Assembly: GCA_963281155.1 (NCBI GenBank)
Contig: CAUJLY010000001.1
Location: forward strand, 5,766,001-5,830,000
Source: Rhabditophanes sp. KR3021
Lineage: Eukaryota; Nematoda; Chromadorea; Rhabditida; Alloionematidae
Reading direction: 5' to 3'
DNA: 64,000 nt
This document shows, piece by piece, positions 47,870 through 58,850 of the stretch (position 1 is its first letter; each line of letters starts with the position of its first letter). The notes under the pieces are model-generated. The model was not told where the DNA came from and did no database searches. It was given only the letters and a program-made list of their open reading frames with translations. Both the position numbers and the translations under genes were made by a program.

Positions 47870-49455
47870 GAATGATTGCAATCAGACATTTAAATTTTAG
47901 GTTTATTTATAGGGCTGATCTTGTTAATTTATTAACATATTTTATCTTTCTTACTAACTTACACATCGGAACTAACAGCAAATATGAAAAGAAATGGTCA
48001 CTCAAATTAAATTCTTCCCTTTTAAGATGTCCCCCAAGAGATATCAAAGTTATTAAAAGTAATACTGATTTGCAAACTGAAACCATTTCAAGGGATGATT
48101 ATTCTATGGATGCAAATTTTGAGACAATATTCGATCTTCCTGCTCCAGTCCAAATCACCAGCTCAAAAAGATTGTATATTTTGGCTCTTATAGAAAATAT
48201 CGCATCTTTGTCAACAATCACGATAACTATCTAAGTCCTGATTCTGAAGCTCCAATCTTACATGCTTATATTAATGAAGAGACTATCTCACTTATTGATA
48301 AATGCGAAAATAAAGGGAAAAAATTGGAGAAATTTATAGATTATCTGAAGTCATGTCTGTTGACATCTCAAACTTTAAAACTACTGCCTGTGAAGATTAT
48401 TTTGACTACCTTGATCACATTATAGCTGCCGACGTCTGAAAAATTGCTGCTCTATTTGAATCAATGGCTAAACTTCGTATCTATACTCTGGAACAAATGT
48501 CTTTTGAGGAATTTTTTGCAGGAGTGCCAAAATAGTGACTATTAAAAGTAAGGAAATCATTCTTGCCCCATTACTGATTACTATGGACAATTTCTTTACG
48601 GCTGTATCACCATTCACTCACGTATCCCTTATTCCTTTACTTAATTCAAGTAATCAACTTTTAAAAATTCATAGCGACGATTTTAATAAAGGCTCTAGTC
48701 CAATATTGAAGAACCGGTTAATTGCAAATGAATCGACATTCTATCAAACTCTACAACTTTTACAAAGGAAGCAAGCTTGATTAGTGGACTATCTTCTACA
48801 TCAAATTCTATTTAGGGAAAATCAAGCAATGCAGTTATTTGTAAACAAACAAGTGAAACTATTTTTTGCGAATGCCAAGCAATTCGATACTTTCTGATGA
48901 ACCTAATAACACAGATTATATGGTAGATAGTGGAACGATTGCATATGTGGTTAATTCTATTGAGGTATACAACGACTTGAAGCTATTCGTAAAGAATCGT
49001 CAAAGACCAACTCAACTGATAATAAGGACGCCTTATTGGAAATCATTTGACCTACATTGATATACTTTCTAAGATCGCTTCAGAAGCACCTAGAGAAACC
49101 AAGACATTTGTCCAGCGTTGTGCACTAAACAACACTCTTTCTAGCTTTCAATGTCCTTTTCTGAGATAAGTTCATCTCTTTCTGGTACTGCTTACAATTC
49201 TTGTCATTCGCCAATTAATTCAGGGGCAAATATTTTGTCTGATACTAACACAAAATATTGCTCTAATCTCTTTAACAATACTACTTCTCACAAACCTTTA
49301 TTTAATGGAAATTACAAAAGAAAACCAGGTCTTGCCAAGAATCAGATTAATGTTACCCTTCTTAATATCAAGAGAATGAATGGGGAAATTACCGAATTAA
49401 ATGTTTTTCAACAAAAACTTCAAATTTATCAGACTTCTTTGGCAGGAATTTAAAT
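47870..49455 (+). pseudogene. Unidentified decayed coding-like stretch
   Basis: Pieces in all three frames have protein-like composition: 47872-48234; then PDSEAPILHAYINEETISLI near 48240; NFKTTACEDYFDYLDH near 48370; EQMSFEEFFAGVPK near 48490; 48535-48780; 48866-49060; ILSKIASEAPRETKTFVQRC near 49065; and 49151-49453. There is no consistent splice pattern joining them. A Tyr-Met-Val-Asp-Ser-Gly near 48920 resembles an aspartic protease motif of retroelements, but nothing else confirms that. Probably an old mobile element or pseudogene. Confidence 0.35.
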
Positions 49456-50203
49456 TATCCAAGAAGTGACTTTAATTAATGCCATTCTTCTATTTCTGTT
49501 GTAAATAAATTATGTCCCTTATTTATATAATATTATAGGGGTAAATTTATGAAATAAATGATTATTACATTTACTCCATTGTATGAATATATGACAGCTT
49601 CTATTTGAATTAGTGAAATACTTATGATAAAAAATAATATGTATTTATTCATAATCTAACGCCTCGTTTGATTCAAAAAATTAAGTAAACACTTTATTGT
49701 CTTTTACAGATCAAATCAACGTCATAATCGGGCACAACAAAAATATGTTTACTCGTTAAGATACTTTTTCTTTGTTGCAAATAAAAAAATTAATGCATCA
49801 AATCACATGAAATATTAATTTTTGTTTACTTGATAAACGAATTGCTAAATATACTTTTATTAACCCACAACAAGATGAATTCGTTTGAAACAAATCATGA
49901 AAATAGATTCTATCTTAGCAAAGTGAAGATCTTTGGATTGTCTCAATTAAAGTGCGTCAATCAAAATTTTACACAACCTTTTAAAAATGCATCTAATTAT
50001 ACAAATAGAGATTATTTTTATTTAACAGCTGATCTTGGTATTTTCCAAACAAATATTATTTTAATTAAGCACACGAATTTATTTGTTGAATATCTTTTTA
50101 TATTTTAAGTAATAATTGTAATTGAACTTTGAAGATGGTAAGGATCAATTCAAAAGTCAGGTTTCTCCATTTGGTACGAACCAAAAAGTATAGATATAGC
50201 AAT
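49456..50203. other. AT-rich spacer, no supported gene
   Basis: One open frame (49830-50108, +) exists, but its composition is like the AT-rich background and it has no signal peptide, membrane helix or splice context. I do not call it. Confidence 0.5.
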
Positions 50204-50494
50204 TTAAAATTTATGAAAAAATGTAGTAGTCCTTTTTGGTTCTTTTGAAATGTGAGAAAATTTGGGGGAGTAAGCTGATATATTTGTAATAGCGTATGGC
50301 AATCTGAATCCAAATCTTCGTTTGATGGGTTCAGCAATAATGGAATGATCAAGATTTCTTATATAAGAAGTTTGGAGATGTTTCAGTTTTTGCATTTGGT
50401 ATTTTAGATAAAAGCGAGGATTCATCGTAATGTTAGCATTGACATTGATTAAAAACATGGAAAATATAAGAACAATTAAAATTCTAAACATCAT
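50204..50494 (-). CDS. Possible small secreted protein (96 aa)
   Basis: The frame starts with MMFRILIVLIFSMFLINVNA, a strong signal peptide. A 76-residue basic and aromatic tail without cysteines follows, with a multibasic site (EPIKRRFGFRLPY) where a prohormone convertase could cut. No amidation Gly precedes the basic site, so it is not an obvious neuropeptide precursor. No relatives are recognised. It is on its own strand island upstream of the ribonucleotide reductase 3' end. Confidence 0.4.
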   Translation of the reverse strand: MMFRILIVLIFSMFLINVNANITMNPRFYLKYQMQKLKHLQTSYIRNLDHSIIAEPIKRRFGFRLPYAITNISAYSPKFSHISKEPKRTTTFFHKF

Positions 50495-51674
50495 TCAAAG
50501 ATTTCGGAAAAATAATTATTTGCACAATTACAGATTCTTGGTCTTTTATAAGTTTCATTTTTACGAAATTCTGCCTTATTCGAAAACAATCCACTCATTC
50601 TTAGAAGTTATACAAAAGAATGTGTCATTTGATATTTCCCTATTCAACAAGCTTTATTTTTATATCATGTTATCTCAGGATTTACGTAATTAGACATTTT
50701 AAATTTTCGGATTTCTAACATTAAGTGTAAACAATATTTTGAATAATAAACTGTAGTGCATTAAAGTTTGCAAATAGCTTTTACTTTACAGGAAACAAAA
50801 AGAGAACTACTTTGAACTTCAAAATCCTTTCTTACAAGCTTACTTACACAATAAAAAATATGACATCAATCGACTATTTTAAGCCCATTATAAACACTTT
50901 GTATAACTTTATTTGAAAGGACAATATAATATTATTATTTGATTCTTTCAATCTAAGGACATTTATTTTTTGCTGTTATATTGAGTATAATCATATAACC
51001 CTCTGAAGAAACTGCTTTGACTAATGCACTATTCTAGCCTTTTAATTCTGAGTTAATTTGTGGTTTAATCATTGAAACTGTATTTATTTTTTATTCAATT
51101 GTTTTGATCAGTTGGCAAGTGTGACATGTAATGAATTTTTGGAATACTAAAAATAACTTTTTGTTGTTCAAACTTCAGCAACAACGGGACTTATTAAATA
51201 CGCTAGATTATTTTTCAATTCTTCCGCATATTAAGATTAGTATTTTATTATAACCTATTCAGAAAATCTCTTTATACGGAATGAAGTCTACAAAAAAAAT
51301 ATGTAGGTTCTTGACTATTTGAAAAGATAATACGTGTGGTACTTAAAACAATATTTTCTAAAAGGAAAAAATAGTTTGAATGACGAAAAATATTCTGGCT
51401 TTTCTCGGAAATCAAGTCAGCAAAATATTAAAAATACAAATTAAAGATAGTGCAATAAAAGTAAAAAGATAACCACTCGTCAAACAACATTTTTTATTGA
51501 ATGTATTCTACAAACACAAGGCCAATCTAACTGATTGGAAACGCTAATTTACTATACAAAAGTTTATTATTTCAAAGGTCAAAAGCCCACAGAATTGTAG
51601 TTAATCCGATTGTAATTGGGTTAGCTAAAAATATTTAAGTTAGTTATACATATTTTGTTAATCATAAAAAGTTC
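50495..51674. other. AT-rich intergenic region
   Basis: No protein-like frame except 50430-50693 (+), which overlaps the secreted frame on the other strand and looks like background. It contains the ribonucleotide reductase 3' UTR at its right end. Confidence 0.55.
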
Positions 51675-54071
51675 TTATCCGCTACAAGAAAGACATGCAA
51701 CTTCGTCTTCTTCAACAACGGTATTTTTAGTGTTATTTTCACTCTTAATAGTAAATTTAATTGGGTCGACAGCTGGCCTTGTTCTTAAATAGTACACTCC
51801 AGTTTTTAAACCTAGTTTCCAACTATAAAAGAACATTGATGTAGAATTAGGAAGCGAAGGTTTTTCTACAAATAGATTCATTGACTGAGATTGATCGATG
51901 AATGCTCCACGATCAGCTGCCATAATTAATATATCTTTCTGACTGATTTCCCACACTGTTTTATAAAGTTCCTTAATTTCATTTGGAATTTCGGCAATCT
52001 TTTGAATAGACCCACCTGCTGCTATCATCTCTGATTTTACTTTGTCAGTCCATAAATTAAGATTGACAAGGTCATTAAGTAAATGTGAATTGACAATTTG
52101 AAAGTCGCCAGAAGTTACACGACGTGAATACATATTAGATGTATATGGCTCAATACTTTCATTGTTTCCAAGAATTTGAGCGGTTGAAGCTGTTGGCATA
52201 GGTGCAAGGAGCAAAGAATTTCTAACCCCATGTAATGCAATTCTTTCCTTAAGCCGACCCCAGTCCCAAAGATCCGATGGTGTAACATTCCACATGTCAT
52301 ATTGCAGAATTCCTTTAGAAACAGGGGAACCAGCGTAGGTTGAGTATGGTCCGTCGCTTTCGGCCAATTCACAAGATGCTTCCAACGAGCCATGATAGAT
52401 TGTCTCAAATATTTTTTTGTTTAAATCCTTTGCATCAGAAGAAGCAAATGGATATTTCATCAACATGAAAGCGTCCGCTAATCCTTGGACACCCAAACCA
52501 ATAGGTCTGTGTTTCATGTTTGAATTTCTTGCTTGTGGGACCGGGTAATAGTTGACATCAATAACTTTATTCAAGTTTCTAGTTACAACTTTGGCTACTT
52601 CATGAAGTTTTACAAAATCAAATTTCCTTGTATCGCCGTCAACTGCAACGAATTTGTTTAAGGCAATTGATGCCAAATTACAAACAGCAATCTCCTCGGG
52701 TGATGAGTATTGAACAATTTCAGTGCAGAGGTTGGAGCATTTAATAGTTCCAAGATTTTGTTGATTGCTTTTTCTGTTGCAGGCATCCTTAAACAAAATG
52801 TAAGGAGCTCCTGTTTCAATTTGATTTTCAACAATCTTTTTGAAAACTTCTCTTGCCTTAACTTGAACTCGAAATCTGCCCTCATTTTCATATCGTTCAT
52901 AAAGTGCCTCGAATTCTTGACCCCAACAATCAGCTAAGCCTGGACATTCGTGTGGGCACATCAAAGACCACATACCATCGGTTTCAGTTCTTTTCATAAA
53001 CAAATCAGGGACCCACAACCCGTAAAACAAGTCACGTGCACGATTGCTGTCTGTTCCATCATTCTTTTTTAATTCCAAAAATTCAAATATATCAGCATGC
53101 CAGGGTTCAAGGTAAATGGCAAAAGCACCTGGTCTTTTATTACCTCCTTGGTCGACATATCTTGCTGTGTTGTTAAATACTTGGAGCATTGGAACTAAAC
53201 CATTAGAAACGCCATTCGTTCCATTTATGGCAGTTCCTTTAGCTCGAATACAGTGAACGTTCAATCCTATTCCTCCTGCCGATTTCGAAATTAAGGCACA
53301 TTGAGATAAAGTGTCGAAAATTCCTTTGATTGAGTCTTCAGACATTGTCAACAAGAAACAAGAAGACAATTGAGGAGTTAAAGTTCCTGCGTTAAACAGA
53401 GTAGGTGTAGCGTGGGTAAACCATTTTTGAGACATAAGATCATATGTTTCGATTGCAGCATCTATATCGTTCATGTGAATTCCAATAGCAACACGCATTG
53501 ACAAGTACCCTGGTCTCTCAACAACTTTCCCATTAATTTTAAATAAATATGATCTTTCTAATGTTTTAAAACCGAAGAAAGTATACCCAAAATCTCTGTC
53601 CGAAACGATAGCTGAGTCTAGTTGATCTTTATTTTTTTGAACAATATCATTTACTTCCTTACTAATCATTGGGGAATGCTTATTAGTTTTAGGATCAACA
53701 TATTCATAAAGATCATTCATCACCTGTGAAAATGAACTTTTGGTTTGCTTTTGCATATTGGATATGGCAATCCGGCCAGCTAGTACTCCGTAATCAGGGT
53801 GCGAAGTACAAAGTGAGGCTGCTGTTGCTGCTGCTAAATCATCCAGTTCAACTGTCGTTACACCTTTGTAAATTCGTTTGATGACACTGAGTGTTATTTG
53901 AATCTAGCAAAATAATAAATGTGAATTAAATTATTCAAAACTTACGGGATCAACATAATCCATATTAAGACCGTAGCATAATTTCTCAATTCTAGCTGTA
54001 ATTTTGTCAAGATGGACTTTTTCTTGATTTCCATTACGTTTTTCAACGTAAATTGAAGTAGAACGATTCAT
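51675..54071 (-). CDS. RRM1 (rnr-1): Ribonucleoside-diphosphate reductase large subunit (class Ia)
   Basis: Exons 54071-53946 and 53903-51675 encode 784 residues (human 792). The ATP-cone allosteric domain starts it ([34 protein letters not shown]). The catalytic barrel has the redox Cys in LSSCFLLTM, the active-site loop N-L-C-T-E in [18 protein letters not shown], and [20 protein letters not shown]. The C-terminal redox pair is in ACLSCSG. It reduces NDPs to dNDPs with the small subunit, in the cytosol. A 3' splice-like site (ttaccag) lies 12-13 bp before the ATG. The second exon of 2.2 kb has no intron, unusually long for this window. Confidence 0.98.
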
Positions 54072-54746
54072 CCTTCATAAAAACTGGTAAGATTTTAAAG
54101 TAAGTATACTTTATAACTTTTTTAACTTTTATACTATTAGATTAGATATGAAGGACAAGGTACTATTTGCGCGCCAATTTCGATAACAAATTACTTTTTT
54201 TTGTCTGCATACTTTTATTCAAAAGTGATGTGTCGAATTGCTATACTGCTTTTGTACTAAGAAAGCGCCTTTTTAGAAAAGGATCCGCGCATTGACCAAC
54301 ACATGTTTTATTTATGACATATTCAAACAAAGAACTATTGTATTTTTAGAGCAATCTTTTAGGATCTCCAATAAATTATATTTGAGACAACGCTTTTGCA
54401 TTTAATAAATTGATGTTCTGTTGTCATAATGGATATTGCCATCTATAAAAATAGTTATGTATTATATTGTCTATTTGTTGTAAACTATTCATATTGTGAT
54501 CCCCACTATGTTGGTGATGTTATTTTTGTTCAAAATACTTATTTTTCTGTGCAATCGAAAAATAATAAACTAAATAATGTTTGATTGCTTATCTTGATTA
54601 ATTACTAATTTTAAAAAAGTGCACGCAAATAGAGATAATAAATTTAGATATATTTATTTGGGAAAAACGGTATCAGATATTAATTACACGAAAAATCGTA
54701 ATATAAATAATAAAAGAGTAAACCATAGGAATAAGTATCATAACAT
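54072..54746. other. Spacer, no gene seen
   Basis: Region between the start of ribonucleotide reductase and the 3' end of a membrane protein gene on the same strand. A 70-residue + frame at 54619-54831 is antisense background. Confidence 0.55.
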
Positions 54747-56132
54747 CTATTCCATGTTAATTATAAAAATAGTATTGATAGCATTTTTCTTTTTTTCTTC
54801 CAATTTAATTTGTTTGTTTAGTTTTCTGTGAGAAATTAAAAATAGAGTTTCATAAGCAATAAAGAATATCTCAACAAAGGTGTTTAGAAATTTGAAAACA
54901 GAGTAAAAGGTAATTATCAGTACACAAATATTCTCCAAGGCAAATATTTGATCCAGAGTGTGTGGCGAAGGCATGACAATCAACCAAAAAGCCATTGGTG
55001 CAGAGTAAAAATACTTGAATAAAAATCGAGAAGTGTTAATTTCAAACATTTGATCAGCAAACTGTTTTCCGATACGGCTCACATCATGAATTAGTTTTTC
55101 CAAAGATTCTTCTACACTTATTTCAAAACAAGCACACTAAGCAATAAAAAGACTTATTAGATTAAAGGGAATATAAACTTGCATATATCAGCGTGCTAGT
55201 TGAAAAAATATCAAAAAAGTTTATAGACATTAAAGATGCGGGACCAATATGGGCTTTGGTTCTTGGTTGTATAAAACTGGCTCTTATTTTTTGCTTGGAT
55301 CTTCTTTTTTGGTTATTGTTTTCAAACCTTTCAAATAAAAAGTATGCTACAGCTGCTTGGTACATGTTTGTATAAAATCTTGCCAAATAGCAAGAGAGCA
55401 GGCAAATTGTAATTTGGAGAAAACAAATCGCTTCAAAAATATCCGTAAGTTGTCTAATGTTATCAATTGTGAAGAGCGTAATCATTAATATAACACTTTG
55501 ATACAATTGATTGAAAGTAACATATAATAATACACTTCCTTTTGTTTTGATGCCTTCTAAAACATCGTAACATAGTTTTGAGGAATGTTCATTAATTGGT
55601 CTTCCTTGTTTCATTGCGAAAATAAGAGCCAAAATTGCAAAGTTAATACAAAAAATTAAAAATCCAATTGGTTTCAAATTTTCTTTGAGATCGAATATCA
55701 ACAATTTCAAAATCAAAAATGTCACGACGGCCAAAATTAGAATGCTGAAAAATGTGGAGACTCTTTGATTATTTTCATATTTTACTCCTCTCAATGCCAA
55801 AATAAAAAGGAGTGAGACCAAAGCCTGAATTGCCATAAATGACACCAAATAAAGAAAGAGATTCAAAACGTAAATTAAACCGAAAATACTATTTTTTTTC
55901 AATTTTTCAGGAATATCATAGCCATTTTCCGAGCATACAACAACTAGAACAATGTTGATTAATATTTAATTTACAAACCTACAAATTATAGATGCTAGAA
56001 TCAAAAACAATTTTTCGGTAATGTTAAATAAGCTAGCATATTTTTGGTTAGGAACAATATCCTCACAGAATTTGGCTTGTTTTCGTTTGTCAGGAGTATG
56101 ACTTTCTATCAAGGAAAGTATCATACTTGGAT
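54747..56132 (-). CDS. Unrecognised multi-pass membrane protein, 5' end not resolved
   Basis: Three linked exons, 56132-55983, 55943-55179 and 55111-54747, give about 425 residues. I count seven to eight hydrophobic segments: ITEKLFLILASIIFVV, IYVLNLFLYLVSFMAIQALV, FFSILILAVVTFLILKLLIF, LIFCINFAILALIFAM, SVLLYVTFNQLYQSVILMIT, FLQITICLLSCYLARFY, then APMAFWLIVMP and VLIITFYSVFKFLNTFVEIF. The size and layout are compatible with an invertebrate chemoreceptor of the gustatory-receptor-like type, but the C-terminal TY...QF hallmark is absent. No start codon fits upstream of 56132 in frame, so at least one 5' exon is missing from this model. Confidence 0.6.
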
Positions 56133-58850
56133 CTAAAATAAATTGAAATATGTTAGAAAATGTGGGAGTTTTTCACAGTTATAATTAAGCATTAGGAAAT
56201 GTGAAACATTTAGGACAAAAAAAGAAATAATTTTTAAAGCTAGATAAAGAATGTTAGTAAGTTAGGTGTATACTAATTATATTAAATAAAAATTGGCAGG
56301 AATGCATAATTTGATTTTGTAAATAAATACGGGCATTCATTGTATTAAGTGATACAGATCTAGAGGTTGGAGCAAGTAATTTTGAATAAATGCATACTAA
56401 TGAGACTCGAGCTTACGTCTTAACAAATGTAATAAGGTCTATATGAGTTTTATCATAATGGTAATTTATTCAAAATTACTTGTTGATTTTAAAATAATAA
56501 TAGGTAAGACTTAGGCAGATATTATTGAATATTGACGTTGACAGTATATCCTAAATATAAAATGGGGGAAATCAAAATAATTGTTATTATTTCGCTTAAT
56601 AAGAATCTTTCTTAATCTATGACTGGTACGTACATGGTATTTGATATAAATAGATACTTTGCTATCTTTTAATTAGTTAAATTTAAAAAAATTGTAGGGC
56701 AGATATGATTTTTATGAAAATTGCAAAGCCTTTGATCAAATATTAAATTAACATAAGTTAATTATGAAATATTTTTTTAGTAAATGCCTTCTATAACTTA
56801 GCAAAATACTTCGGTATATTAAAGATAAATTATACAATTTTTGGCAATTATGATCAGTATTTCCACCAAATCGGCAACCTCTCTTTTAAAAATTAATAGA
56901 AATATCGGCAGTATTCTTTTGATAATAAACGGTGAGTTTATGATTTAATCAAAGTAGTTATAATGGTTTGTGAAACATGATTGTATATAAAAGTCAATTT
57001 TATCGTAAAAGAAGCTATACCTTTTGTTTATAATTAGATATTTATTAAATTATACAAAACGAAAATGGTTTTTGGTGTCAGTGGTCTATATGTCAAAGAA
57101 ATAAACAACGAATAAGAACTAAAAGCATATCGATAGAACTTTTAAACATTTCGTGGATGCAGGTATGTTTCAAAGAAACGTCGTTACAGCTGTCAATGAT
57201 CAAAGACAATTTATTCGAATTTCTCAGTATGTTTAAATTAAACACAAGGAAATCTTTAAAGTAACAACAACTAATTTAAACGTTTTTCTAATCTCATCAA
57301 AGCATGTATAATGCAAAAAAATATAGATCCAAAATATTTTAGATCAAAATATACAAACTGCATGTGAGTCCGTGGTTGAAAAATTGATTTGAGAATGTAA
57401 TGTTGATTTTAAAATAGACATTACATTGTTTTTACATAAATGACATTTATTCAAATAATGAAAGAAAAATATATCACGAATAGAAGACAGAACATTCTAA
57501 AATTGAGTAAAGTTGGATTTTAATTAAATTATAAATGTATGCGCAAATTTGAATTGAACTTAAATTCATTATGTCATCAATTCCTCCACATTTATTTTGA
57601 TTCCAAATTATATTTCCAAAGACCGCAGCTTAAATAGAAGTCTTTGGGTAAATATTTTTGAATCCTTTGGCAAAAATGAGAAAGTTCGCATAAATTCTTC
57701 ATATAATTGTATCACATGCAAATTTAAATTCACTATCATAATCTTCCAAAAATAAAAATTGCAACTGCGATAAATTATTATGTTCATACATTTAAAAGAT
57801 TAGTGTTGATCCAGGCTTTCTGAAAACATAACTGGGCAAACACTTTTCTAACTCCAATAACATTAAGAAAAGCTTGGTATTATTTAGAGAAGTATTAAAT
57901 GATTTGTTTGGTGGCTTTTCAATACTATCTTTTAAGATAAATCCAACTAGCATCTTTATTATATCAGTATCGTCCGGTAAATTAAATAATTATTCTCGAT
58001 TTCAGCACCAAGTCTTACTCCAAAAGCAAGATCTCCATAAAATGCAATATTTTTAAATAAGAAACTGTAGGCCGCAAGGGCAGAGTTGGTGTGACCTACA
58101 GCCAACAAAACGAACAATGAAAAATGATGACTTTATATTACTCAAGTTACAAATTTTCATCATCTCTATAAAATCTAAATAATCTCAAAAGCTTTTGACT
58201 TATTTTTAGTTAAGGTGTAAAGATGCATGATATTACTGAGCATCTTAGTGTTAGACTTATGAAATTCATTTCTTTTAACACGCGTCTTTAAAGTCGGATT
58301 AAGTTGGGACAAACATTTTCTTCAATCCACTGATACGTGGTGCTGAGATAGTTAGTATAGACAGGAATCGGAACAAAGTTATTTGTTTATTTGGTAAATT
58401 GGATTTTACATAGAGATCATTTAATAAACTTAATGTAGATGAAATACTTTCTCATTAGCATTACTTTTAACACTGATATAGAAATTAATAATTTAGAAAA
58501 TGATACGAAAGATACAAGGAAGCATTATAATCTGGCTATATTATACCAAAAGTTTCTTCATAAATTCTTTCAAATTAGTTGTTATATTTTTAAATCATCA
58601 ACAAAATTCACATGAATAACAAAGCATTAAATATTAAAGTTCAACTGATTTTATGTAATATTTATTTTCCAAACTGAACTACTGTTCACATCAAACTAAA
58701 TATTCGCAATAAATACAAAATGTTTGCATGCTAAACATTCCAAAATTGTCATCATAATCAGTTCTCAACAAACAATCCGTTGTTTCAATCGTTTATTAAT
58801 TGATCACCTTTTATCTGTCATAAACTTTTAAGGTTGAGTTGTGACAAGGT
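56133..58850. other. AT-rich intergenic region with only weak open segments
   Basis: A possible first exon on the + strand starts at 56850 (MISISTKSATSLLKINRNIG, followed by a GTGAGT donor at about 56933), but I find no partner exon. On the minus strand 57830-57980 is open and protein-like (PNKSFNTSLNNTKLFLMLLE), again without splice partners. A 7-bp stem hairpin lies at 58065-58101. Missing 5' exons of the membrane protein gene may also be here. Confidence 0.4.

Noticed and set aside
49830..50108. 92-codon + strand frame
   Set aside because: There is no signal, splice context or similarity, and its composition equals the AT-rich background.
57400..58060. Possible gene on either strand in the large spacer
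   Set aside because: Short open stretches exist (for example PNKSFNTSLNNTKLFLMLLE on the minus strand) but no splice partners, start context or family match.
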